DNA of 6,769 nt from JBBQVS01 sp038211295 (GCA_038211295.1 JBBQVS010000125.1:1-6769); one strand, 5' to 3'; shown: positions 1-6,325, counted from the stretch's first letter. Translations and numbers: made by a program. Notes: generated by a model from the letters alone, not told the origin.

Positions 1-273
1 ATGTTGTGCCGCAAGCGTGGCAAGACTACCCAGGCCCATCAGCATTTCGCCGTCACCTGTCAGCACCATCACCTTGCGTTCTGGCTGCGCGAGTGCCAGT
101 CCCAATCCCACCATTGCCGCGCCGCCCATCGCACCCCATAAAGGAAAGTCCAACGGCTCATTGCCACACGATGCGAGATCATAAGCAGCCGAGCCTAGAC
201 CAGTCACAATGATCAAATCGCCACGCTCACGCAGGAGTTCACGCGGCGCATCACGCCGATGGAGTATACTCAA
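1..273 (-). CDS. ThDP-dependent decarboxylase, beta (C-terminal half) subunit, partial, TTG start
   Basis: This is the first 91 codons of the pyrophosphate-binding half of a split thiamine-diphosphate decarboxylase; the rest lies beyond the left edge. The translation shows an early segment DLIIVTGLGSAAYDL, then DFPLWGAMGGAAMVGLGLAL, then LTGDGEMLMGLGSL. GDGE begins the ThDP/Mg-binding motif, and the whole resembles the beta subunits of sulfopyruvate decarboxylase (ComE) and the C-terminal half of phosphonopyruvate decarboxylase. No ATG fits. The TTG at 273-271 overlaps the TGA of the alpha gene (TTGA) and has a strong ribosome site, GAGGGAGG, at 287-280 with 6 bases of spacing. This start is therefore well supported although gene finders limited to ATG/GTG would miss it. 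The overlap implies translational coupling and a 1:1 alpha/beta complex. The substrate (sulfopyruvate, phosphonopyruvate or another 3-substituted pyruvate) cannot be decided. Confidence 0.85.
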   Translation of the reverse strand, partial: MSILHRRDAPRELLRERGDLIIVTGLGSAAYDLASCGNEPLDFPLWGAMGGAAMVGLGLALAQPERKVMVLTGDGEMLMGLGSLATLAAQH

Positions 274-821
274 GGATTGCCTCCCTCGAAACTCTTCGCA
301 CCAATCGACTTTTGCGCAAGCAGCACTGCTACTCTGCATCTACTTTGAAAGGCAAACAGAATCGCAGCTTCGACCGTGGGACGGACTTCTTCAACCGAGT
401 TAGCGCGATACACGATTACGCCGCTCGCTTCCAAAACAGTTCGCGTGCTCTGACCCATCGGCACTTGCCACGGGTTAAACTCGCCCCATTCCCCACGCAT
501 GGTGATGAGTGTGAGAAACGGCATGTTGCACATACGCGGAAGTGACAGCATGTTGATGCAATTACCAACTCCGCTCGATTGCATCAACAACACGGCACGC
601 CTGCCACCGAGAAACGCACCCCCCGCAAACGCGACACCCTCTTCTTCAGTCGTTAGCGTCACACTGCGCATGTCCGCATCGCGCTGGCACAACTCAATCA
701 GACGCTTGTGCCCACCGTCTGGAACAAACGAAATCATGTCCACACCATGCGTCTTGAACAATGTATAGATGCTAGCGGCCCAATCAGTTGTATTATGGTG
801 CTCGTGTATAATTGTCATCAC
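270..821 (-). CDS. ThDP-dependent decarboxylase, alpha (N-terminal half) subunit (sulfopyruvate/phosphonopyruvate decarboxylase type)
   Basis: This 183-residue protein matches the usual length of ComD-type alpha subunits and forms the pyrimidine-binding half of a 2-oxo-acid decarboxylase. Visible landmarks are an N-terminal segment with FKTHGVDMISFVPDGGHKRL, a Glu cluster at 59-61 (LTTEEEGVAFAGGAFLGG) that should contain the Glu activating the thiamine N1', and LLMQSSGVGNCINML, the equivalent of the MQNSGLGN signature of phosphonopyruvate and sulfopyruvate decarboxylases. It then has LTLITMRGEWGEFNPWQVPMG. The start is GTG at 821-819, nine bases after AAGGA (835-831); the ATG directly after it is the alternative, at twelve bases. 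An in-frame TAG directly upstream rules out a longer protein. The gene is followed by the beta subunit with a TTGA overlap. A promoter at 889-918 probably drives both. The family is clear; the substrate is not. Confidence 0.88.
   Translation of the reverse strand: MMTIIHEHHNTTDWAASIYTLFKTHGVDMISFVPDGGHKRLIELCQRDADMRSVTLTTEEEGVAFAGGAFLGGRRAVLLMQSSGVGNCINMLSLPRMCNMPFLTLITMRGEWGEFNPWQVPMGQSTRTVLEASGVIVYRANSVEEVRPTVEAAILFAFQSRCRVAVLLAQKSIGAKSFEGGNP
281..287 (-). promoter_or_regulatory. Ribosome binding site that fixes the TTG start of the beta subunit
   Basis: On the minus strand the sequence is GAGGGAG(G), six bases before TTG at 273. It lies inside the last codons of the alpha gene. Its strength and spacing are the main reason to accept TTG as the beta start. 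Confidence 0.7.
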
Positions 822-827
822 CTACAT
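822..827 (-). other. Start-stop element ATG-TAG directly before the alpha subunit start
   Basis: Reading the minus strand, AAGGA-ACG-ATG-TAG-GTG-ATG joins a minimal ATG-TAG pair in frame to the GTG start of the decarboxylase alpha gene. The TAG closes the frame upstream and so defines the N-terminus. The ATG sits only 3 bases after AAGGA, which is too close for efficient initiation, so a regulatory role is a guess. Confidence 0.3.
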
Positions 828-888
828 CGTTCCTTTTTCCTCAGAGGTTTAGGAGAAATAAGATACACTGATAGTAGAGTGCATTCTG

Positions 889-918
889 ATTGTATGCTCA
901 TCGTATGTTTCTTTGCAA
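889..918 (-). promoter_or_regulatory. Candidate sigma-70 type promoter for the decarboxylase genes
   Basis: On the minus strand, TTGCAA (918-913) and TACAAT (894-889) are separated by 18 bases. The -10 matches the consensus at five of six bases and the -35 at four of six. Transcription would begin near 880, leaving a leader of about 60 bases before the alpha start. The location, in the 228-base gap between the homoserine dehydrogenase stop and the alpha start, fits. I see no convincing terminator in this gap (822-1049), so read-through from the dehydrogenase gene is also possible. Confidence 0.45.
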
Positions 919-1049
919 GCAGGCCAGGCAATTGTTCTCACTATGCTTGATAGATGTGCTACGCAGCCAACGCAATAGTTCAATGCCATGACTGCCCCAA
1001 ACTGCTCTATTGACAAGATGTGTCGGATGCGCGCCACAACGCCCCTTCT

Positions 1050-2063
1050 TTACTGGCTTACGGCGCAGATAAAATCTGCCATCATATCATACGCAGTAGC
1101 TCGTGGGTCGTTCTTATTCGCGGCGGTTATCGTTAATCCTTCAAGGACATCTGTCTCAAAATGCACCGTCATCGCCGTCCCTTGTACAGAGGCGAGGGGG
1201 TCATTGAGTGTTACCTGTTCGGGTCGAACACTCGCATGAAGCCTTCCTTCAACAACCTCCGCCCTGCACACGAGCTTCCATGGCTTCCCTTCAACTCGTG
1301 CCGCTCGCACACCCTCACCCGTTAAGCCCTGTATCCCTTCTCGCTCTATCTCTTCCAGTTTCAAGGGTTTCCCCATGAGTACCTGTGCAATCACACACAC
1401 CTTCACCGCCGCATCCCATCCATCTACATCTGCACTCGGGTCAGTTTCAGCGACACCTAACTCCTGCGCCCTTTTCACGCCCTCAGCAAAGGTTCGCCCT
1501 TTTTCCATCTCATCGAGAATAACATTCGTCGTGCTGTTCAAAATGCCTCGGACTCGCAGAACCGTCAGCGCTGGTAACGTCTCACGAAACAGCGAAAAGG
1601 TAGGGGAACCACCCATCACAGTCGCCTCGTAGAGAAACCTCTTCCCATGAAACCTCGCCTGTGCTTCTAACTCGCGATAGGCGTACACGAGGGGACCCTT
1701 ATTAGCAGTGATCGCATGCGCTTCGTGCTCAAGAGCCGCTTGCAAATGGGCAATCGCGGGTTGACCAGTCTGGACGTTGAGTGAGGAGACCTCAAAAAGG
1801 ACATCTGCCTGTGCCGCGGCAAGCCACTCTTGAACGTTGGGGGGGGAGGAGAGAGGTCGGTAGTCGTAGACGCCATCCAAAAATTCCTCCACATCAAGAC
1901 CACGAGGGTCGGCGATCCACCCCATACGCCTTGTCGCAATACCAGTGATGCGCCATTCGATGCTATAGTTATCCCGTAACGCAGCCCTCTTCACCAACAG
2001 AAGACGAGCAAGAGCGCGGCCAATATTCCCAAAGCCAATCAAGCACAGGTTGTATGTTGTCAT
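1050..2063 (-). CDS. Homoserine dehydrogenase family protein (no ACT domain)
   Basis: This 337-residue NAD(P)-dependent oxidoreductase belongs to the homoserine dehydrogenase family, which interconverts aspartate semialdehyde and homoserine in threonine and methionine synthesis. Residues 1-120 form a Rossmann domain with GFGNIGRALARLL (the dinucleotide loop is G10-x-G12-x-x-G15). The catalytic domain follows, with TANKGPL (K122), RVRGILNSTTNVIL, and ELGVAETDPSADVDGWDAAVK, where E206, D217 and K221 align with the catalytic residues of the yeast enzyme. The protein ends without the C-terminal ACT regulatory domain, so feedback inhibition by threonine is unlikely. NSTTN replaces the more usual NGTTN; I recall this from a bacterial subgroup, which may or may not use homoserine. 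The start is ATG at 2063, 4 bases after AAGGA; a TTG at 2078 is in frame but precedes that ribosome site. It lies upstream of and parallel to the decarboxylase genes and divergent from the fusion gene. Confidence 0.88.
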   Translation of the reverse strand: MTTYNLCLIGFGNIGRALARLLLVKRAALRDNYSIEWRITGIATRRMGWIADPRGLDVEEFLDGVYDYRPLSSPPNVQEWLAAAQADVLFEVSSLNVQTGQPAIAHLQAALEHEAHAITANKGPLVYAYRELEAQARFHGKRFLYEATVMGGSPTFSLFRETLPALTVLRVRGILNSTTNVILDEMEKGRTFAEGVKRAQELGVAETDPSADVDGWDAAVKVCVIAQVLMGKPLKLEEIEREGIQGLTGEGVRAARVEGKPWKLVCRAEVVEGRLHASVRPEQVTLNDPLASVQGTAMTVHFETDVLEGLTITAANKNDPRATAYDMMADFICAVSQ

Positions 2064-2135
2064 TCTTTCCTTATCCAATGCAGAAAATGGTCGAGCTTGC
2101 CTCTCTTTTTCTTTTAAATGTGAGACAACTACTCC

Positions 2136-2177
2136 ATGTTACAAGCGGGGTTTACGGTAATAAACAGAGTGTAACAT
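2136..2177. repeat. Nested inverted repeat (hairpin) in the leader of the dehydrogenase gene
   Basis: ATGTTACA (2136-2143) is complementary to TGTAACAT (2170-2177), giving an 8-bp stem. Inside it GTTTA (2150-2154) pairs with TAAAC (2161-2165) around a 6-base loop, with an asymmetric internal loop between the stems. It lies about 75 bases upstream of the dehydrogenase start. It is not followed by a T-run, so it does not look like an intrinsic terminator; a protein-binding site or RNA leader structure is more likely. Confidence 0.4.
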
Positions 2178-2334
2178 ATGTGTAGATGAAGTAGCTACTG
2201 ACCCGAATTTCTTCAGCCTCTGTTTCTTCTAGAAGTGATAGCGACCTACACGAGGTGTGCACTCTCTTATGATGCTTCTATCTCCACAATGCACATTGCC
2301 TCTGCTAAGCGTAGTGGTGGTACAATCAAGAGGA

Positions 2335-2363
2335 TTCTCTCTGCGGTCAGGGTAGGCTATCAT
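2335..2363 (+). promoter_or_regulatory. Candidate promoter for the fusion gene
   Basis: TTCTCT (2335-2340) and TATCAT (2358-2363) are 17 bases apart. The -10 matches five of six consensus bases; the -35 matches only three. Initiation near 2370 would give a leader of about 115 bases that includes the mini-ORF at 2402. Confidence 0.3.
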
Positions 2364-2444
2364 GCGCGAGTGTTTGCCTTTCAAATCAGGTAGGAGACGA
2401 AATGCCCAGCGCGAGGTGAGAAGAGGCATGTACCGAAAAAAAGG

Positions 2445-2452
2445 ATTATACT
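2445..2452. promoter_or_regulatory. Overlapping -10-like elements on both strands
   Basis: The plus strand reads TATACT (2447-2452), and the minus strand reads a perfect TATAAT (2450-2445) across the same bases. Neither has a good -35 at the right distance. If both were used, RNA polymerase would bind in a mutually exclusive way for the fusion gene and the dehydrogenase gene. Confidence 0.25.
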
Positions 2453-2472
2453 GATTGCAACCCTATCGTCCT

Positions 2473-2477
2473 AGGAG
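2473..2477 (+). promoter_or_regulatory. Ribosome binding site of the fusion gene
   Basis: AGGAG lies seven bases before the ATG at 2485. It is a strong site with good spacing and settles the start of the 1022-residue protein. Confidence 0.8.
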
Positions 2478-2484
2478 TTAGCTC

Positions 2485-5400
2485 ATGTCGGACCTCGACC
2501 AGAAACAGCCAATGTTCACCGTACAAGATGCCGAACGCATCATCTTCGTCATTTATGGTCTTCGCGCCACGGCGTGCCCGTTACAGGGAGAGCGCGATTC
2601 CAACTTTCATATAAAGACTGGAACAGGGCAGGAGTTTGTGCTGAAGATTGCGCCTGCATGCGATCAGTGGGAGACGCTCGATCTGCAATATCAGGCACTG
2701 ATCCACCTGGCTAAACACGATTCTTCGCTCGTGCTACCGCGAGTATGTGCTACATCTAATGGCGAAACCAATGCAACTATTACGGACGACAATGGCGCAG
2801 TACATTTTGTGCGCCTGCTCACCTACATCCCAGGCAAGGTCTTCGCTCAAACGTCGCCCCATACGTCCGAACTGCTGCAGAGCCTGGGTTCTCTGCTCGG
2901 ACGTATAGACCGAACCTTACAAGGCTTCACCCATGCGGTTGCGCGCCGCGAGTTAAAGTGGGACTTGCAGCACGCAATGTGGATTCGCGAATACATTCAT
3001 CACATTGGGGATACCGCTCGGCACTCCATCGTAGAACGCTTTCTCTTGCAGTTCGAGATAGATGCGCTACCCATCTTGCCCACGCTACGCTGCAGTGTTA
3101 TCCATAATGATGCCAACGACTACAATATCCTGGTCAGTGAGGCTCAGGGTAACAGACCCCAGCAGGTTGTCAGTGTGATCGACTTCGGCGATATAGTGCA
3201 TACCTGTACCATCTGTGAACTCGCCATCGCAACCACCTACGCGATGTTGAATAAAGCTGACCCACTTGCGGCAGCCGCTTCCGTCGTCGCGGGTTACCAC
3301 GAGGAATTTCCGCTGACCGAGGCGGAACTGTTTGTGCTCTATCCGCTCATCTGTATGCGGCTCTGCGTCAGCGTCGTCAACTCGGCCTACCAACAGCAGG
3401 TCGAGCCGCACAACGACTACTTGAGGATTAGTGAACGGCCAGCGTGGACGTTGCTCGAACAACTCGTGGATATCCACCCCCGGTTCGCTCACTACACGTT
3501 CCGCTCTGCGTGCCAGTTGTCCCCGCACCACGGGAGCAATATAATCGTACAATGGCTCACGAACAACGCTGATAAAATTGGGCGCGTGGTTGAGTCAGAC
3601 ATGCGCACAAACAACCCGCTCGTCTTCGATTTGAGCATTGGCAGTCGCGAGTTGGGTACGCTAGCGGAGGTAACCGATCTCGAAACGTTCAATCGTCATA
3701 TTTTCGACCGCATAAAAGCTGCACTTACCAACGTAGGCATTGGCAGGTACAACGAAGCGCGCCCAATTTACACAGGTGATCAGTACAAAATACAGGGCAA
3801 TGACGGCCCGGTATGGCGAACTGTACATATCGGCCTTGATCTGTTCATGGAAGCTGGTTCGCCAGTATTGGCTCCGCTAGGCGGCGTTGTGCATAGCTTC
3901 CGCAACAATAATACACCGCTCGATTACGGTCCGACCATCATCCTGCAACATGCCCTCGAAGGGCAAGGTCTCATATTCTTCACCTTGTATGGCCATCTGA
4001 GCGAAGACTCGCTCGATGGCCTCTTTGAAGGCAAGCCAATTGCTCAGGGCACGCCCTTTGCGAAGATCGGCAACTCACATGTAAATGGGGGATGGCCATC
4101 TCATCTCCACTTTCAAATCATCACCGACCTGCTCAACAGGACAGGCGAGTTCCCCGGCGTAGCCCGCCCCGACGAGCGCGATGTCTGGTTGAGCCTCTGT
4201 CCCGATCCCAATCTCGTTCTAGGCATCCCCACGGAGCGTTTTCCTGCCAGAGGGCGTAACGTTGAGCAACTGCGCAAGAGGCGGGCGGAGCACATCGGCC
4301 CATCGCTCAGCATCTCGTATCGCAAACCACTCGAGATTGTGCGCGGCTGGATGCAATACCTCTACGATGAGAATGGCCGAGCCTACCTCGATGCGGTCAA
4401 CAATGTAAGCCACGTGGGGCACTGCCACCCACGCGTGGTTCGAGCGGGACAGGAGCAAATGGCGATACTCAACACCAACACGCGCTACCTGCACGATAAT
4501 CTGGTGGAATATGCCGAGCAGCTCTGTGCTACACTGCCAGAGCCGTTACGGGTCTGTTTCTTTGTCTGCTCCGGCAGCGAAGCCAACGAACTGGCCTTGC
4601 GCCTCGCGCGTACCCATACGCGACAGAAAGACATCATCGTGGTTGACTCCGCCTACCATGGCAACACCACGTCCCTCGTCGAGATCAGTCCTTACAAATT
4701 CGATGGTCCAGGTGGCACAGGCGCACCTCCCTACACTCACAAGGTTTCCATGCCTGATGTGTATCGTGGTGAGTACAAAAGTACCAATCCGAATGCCGGT
4801 GAGCACTACGCTCGCCATGTTGAGGATATCATCAGACAGATACAGGAGCGACAGGACAACGTGGCGGCGTTCATTTGCGAATCGCTGTTGAGTTGTGGCG
4901 GTCAGGTTGTCCTGCCCAACAACTACTTACAGGAAGCGTACCGCCATGTACGCAATGCGAACGGGGTCTGCATTGCCGATGAAGTACAGGTGGGCTTCGG
5001 GCGGGTCGGTACTCACTTCTGGGGCTTCGAGACGCAAGGGGTTGTCCCTGATATCGTGACGATGGGAAAACCCATCGGGAACGGGCATCCTCTAGCAGCA
5101 GTGGTGACTACACCGGAAATTGCGGCTTCGTTCAACAATGGTATGGAGTATTTTAACACCTTCGGCGGCAATCCCGTTTCGTGCGCCATCGGCTTGGCAG
5201 TGCTCAGCGTCATAGCCGAAGAACAATTGCAGGCGAACGCGCACCACGTGGGCACCCACTTGATGAACGACCTGCGACAATTGAGGGGAAAGCATACCTT
5301 GATTGGAGATGTGCGTGGTCTTGGTCTTTTCCTTGGTGTCGAATTGGTCCTAGATCGCGTGACGCTAGAGCCCGCGCCGATCCAGGCATTCTATATCGCC

Positions 5401-5553
5401 AACCGCATGAGAGAGCGCGGCATCCTGCTGAGCACTGATGGCCCTTTCCACAATGTCCTGAAAATCAAGCCGCCCTTGGTGTTCACAGAAGCCAATGCCG
5501 ATTTCCTGATCAAAACGCTAGACGAGATTCTGGACGAAGATTGTTGCAAATAG
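2485..5553 (+). CDS. Three-domain fusion: HYKK-like APH-fold kinase, M23 metallopeptidase domain, class III PLP phospho-lyase/aminotransferase
   Basis: This 1022-residue protein contains three domains. Residues 1-350 form an APH/choline-kinase-fold kinase resembling hydroxylysine kinase, with VLKI (K54), the catalytic loop HNDANDYN (H207, D209, N214) and IDFGD (D233). Residues about 420-570 form an M23 (LytM-like) domain with its full zinc/catalytic set: HIGLD (H448, D452), YGH (H504) and HLHF (H540, H542). Residues about 615-1018 form a class III PLP enzyme with CSGSEANE (695-702), AYHGN (723-727), IADEVQVGFGR (D832 for the pyridine nitrogen) and MGKPIGNGHP (Schiff-base K862). The last domain closely resembles animal ethanolamine-phosphate and phosphohydroxylysine phospho-lyases. 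Kinase plus phospho-lyase suggests an amino alcohol is phosphorylated, then cleaved to aldehyde, ammonia and phosphate. No signal peptide is visible, so it should be cytosolic. I recall similar fusions in other bacteria, annotated only as aminotransferases. The substrate and the M23 role are unknown. Confidence 0.92.
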   Translation: MSDLDQKQPMFTVQDAERIIFVIYGLRATACPLQGERDSNFHIKTGTGQEFVLKIAPACDQWETLDLQYQALIHLAKHDSSLVLPRVCATSNGETNATITDDNGAVHFVRLLTYIPGKVFAQTSPHTSELLQSLGSLLGRIDRTLQGFTHAVARRELKWDLQHAMWIREYIHHIGDTARHSIVERFLLQFEIDALPILPTLRCSVIHNDANDYNILVSEAQGNRPQQVVSVIDFGDIVHTCTICELAIATTYAMLNKADPLAAAASVVAGYHEEFPLTEAELFVLYPLICMRLCVSVVNSAYQQQVEPHNDYLRISERPAWTLLEQLVDIHPRFAHYTFRSACQLSPHHGSNIIVQWLTNNADKIGRVVESDMRTNNPLVFDLSIGSRELGTLAEVTDLETFNRHIFDRIKAALTNVGIGRYNEARPIYTGDQYKIQGNDGPVWRTVHIGLDLFMEAGSPVLAPLGGVVHSFRNNNTPLDYGPTIILQHALEGQGLIFFTLYGHLSEDSLDGLFEGKPIAQGTPFAKIGNSHVNGGWPSHLHFQIITDLLNRTGEFPGVARPDERDVWLSLCPDPNLVLGIPTERFPARGRNVEQLRKRRAEHIGPSLSISYRKPLEIVRGWMQYLYDENGRAYLDAVNNVSHVGHCHPRVVRAGQEQMAILNTNTRYLHDNLVEYAEQLCATLPEPLRVCFFVCSGSEANELALRLARTHTRQKDIIVVDSAYHGNTTSLVEISPYKFDGPGGTGAPPYTHKVSMPDVYRGEYKSTNPNAGEHYARHVEDIIRQIQERQDNVAAFICESLLSCGGQVVLPNNYLQEAYRHVRNANGVCIADEVQVGFGRVGTHFWGFETQGVVPDIVTMGKPIGNGHPLAAVVTTPEIAASFNNGMEYFNTFGGNPVSCAIGLAVLSVIAEEQLQANAHHVGTHLMNDLRQLRGKHTLIGDVRGLGLFLGVELVLDRVTLEPAPIQAFYIANRMRERGILLSTDGPFHNVLKIKPPLVFTEANADFLIKTLDEILDEDCCK

Positions 5554-5755
5554 TATGCCATAAGCGAGAAATCACACTATACCTTCCAGAAAAAACGATG
5601 TAACCTCCTGTCAAAGATGCGCTGATGGCCTAATATGCCAGTCACGCACCGTATCTACTAGAGTGAATCTTCACTATTTAGTAGCTGACTTGGATATATC
5701 CACTTTTACTCATTCTCGCTGAGAGTGGGCCAAAGTCCCGACATGAAGCAAGAGG
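5554..5755. other. Convergent intergenic region with hairpin-forming repeats
   Basis: This 202-base region lies between two converging stop codons. It contains a bulged hairpin: CTACTA (5655-5660) pairs with TAGTAG (5679-5684) and AGTGA (5662-5666) with TCACT (5671-5675). Next comes a perfect 12-base palindrome TGGATATATCCA (5691-5702), then a hairpin at 5709-5729 (CATTCTC-GCT-GAGAGTG core, with G-U pairs on the plus-strand RNA). None carries a long T-run. They may act together as a weak bidirectional terminator or protect the 3' ends. Confidence 0.35.
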
Positions 5756-6322
5756 TTATCCGGTATAGGCGCACATGCCAACGCGCGGCGAGTTGACGAC
5801 CGGCGAGAGCATCTCTTCACCGCACTCGTGCTCCTCCATGCAGTCATCGCATAACCAGCCTTTCCCCTCAAAGAAGCACTGCGAACAAACACTGGTGGCA
5901 AGTTTGCTACACTTCTCACACAAGATGATTGGTGGAGTATTTCGGGCAAGCACCTGAATAGCTTTCCCTTTCGTCTCCGTCTCATCCGCTGAGATCCCCC
6001 TGAGACGCAGTTCGGTCGTCGTGCCATAATCGTACTCGTAGGTACCTGTTTGTCTTGGACTCAATACTTTTTCCAACCGCACTCGCATGCTTTTTTCGTT
6101 CACATCCCCCATCCCCCAGTCGTCATTCATGCCAGAGTCTACGGCGTAGCGAAACCCGCCAATCTCAAAGGCACTCAGATGTCCACAACATGCTAGCCAG
6201 GTATCCCTGAGAAACCGATCCAGAGTTGCCAGCGTCGTACTAGCAGTGACTTCCAGGTGCATCCAGTACAGAGGAAGATCACGACCTTCCACGACGAGAT
6301 GGAATGTGCTGGTTCTTTGCAC
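5756..6322 (-). CDS. Plasmid pRiA4b ORF-3 family protein with C-terminal Cys-rich zinc-finger-like tail (main body of a split gene)
   Basis: This 188-codon frame begins at GTG (6322). It has the pRiA4b ORF-3 fold signature: FHLVVEGRDLPLYWMHLEV, then TLATLDRFLRDTWLACCGHLS, and TYEYDYGTTTELRLRG near residues 94-109. The tail contains C135-x2-C138, C146-x2-C149, C158-x2-C161 and H165-x-C167, enough ligands for two zinc ions, and ends with PVVNSPRVGMCAYTG, an ending I recall from other members. No biochemical function is established for this family; related proteins occur near plasmid and transposon genes. The GTG has no clear ribosome site. An in-frame TAG lies two codons upstream (6328-6326), and the same frame continues upstream with family-like sequence, so this is probably the larger piece of a gene broken by a nonsense mutation. 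Reinitiation from the upstream piece could still produce it. Confidence 0.72.
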   Translation of the reverse strand: MQRTSTFHLVVEGRDLPLYWMHLEVTASTTLATLDRFLRDTWLACCGHLSAFEIGGFRYAVDSGMNDDWGMGDVNEKSMRVRLEKVLSPRQTGTYEYDYGTTTELRLRGISADETETKGKAIQVLARNTPPIILCEKCSKLATSVCSQCFFEGKGWLCDDCMEEHECGEEMLSPVVNSPRVGMCAYTG

Positions 6323-6325
6323 TTT

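Larger units (their letters stand above)
2064..2484. other. Divergent intergenic region with promoter candidates, dyads and a hairpin
   Basis: This 421-base stretch separates the divergent starts of the dehydrogenase and fusion genes. I find no convincing protein gene in it. It holds several short perfect palindromes: ACATATGT (2174-2181), AGTAGCTACT (2190-2199), CTTCTAGAAG (2226-2235) and the spaced repeat CAATG-CA-CATTG (2287-2298). It also contains a nested hairpin (2136-2177), two weak plus-strand promoter candidates and an SD-led mini-ORF. The length and dyad density suggest regulator binding sites, but no recognised operator consensus matches. Confidence 0.5.

Noticed and set aside
849..1037. 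62-residue minus-strand frame between the dehydrogenase and decarboxylase genes, starting at GTG 1037 with AGGGG four bases upstream.
   Set aside because: The peptide has no recognisable motif, and the best promoter for the decarboxylase genes lies inside the frame. The ribosome-like sequence is the only support.
1667..1939. 90-residue minus-strand frame in another phase within the dehydrogenase gene.
   Set aside because: It overlaps the conserved Rossmann and catalytic segments of the real gene in a shifted frame and shows low-complexity composition.
2139..2177. 12-codon minus-strand frame (ATG 2177 to TAA 2139) exactly spanning the nested hairpin, considered as a Thr/Ile attenuator leader peptide.
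   Set aside because: It contains no Thr or Ile codons, has no ribosome site, and no terminator with a T-run follows.
2311..2325. T-box-like sequence GTGGTGGTACAA on the plus strand upstream of the fusion gene.
   Set aside because: Only the TGGTAC core agrees with the T-box consensus. No specifier stem, no conserved upstream loops and no terminator/antiterminator pair can be drawn, and the fusion gene is not a typical target.
3085..3552. 155-residue minus-strand frame inside the fusion gene.
   Set aside because: It lies opposite the kinase domain, which has clear catalytic motifs on the plus strand. It is a shadow frame with no motif or ribosome site of its own.
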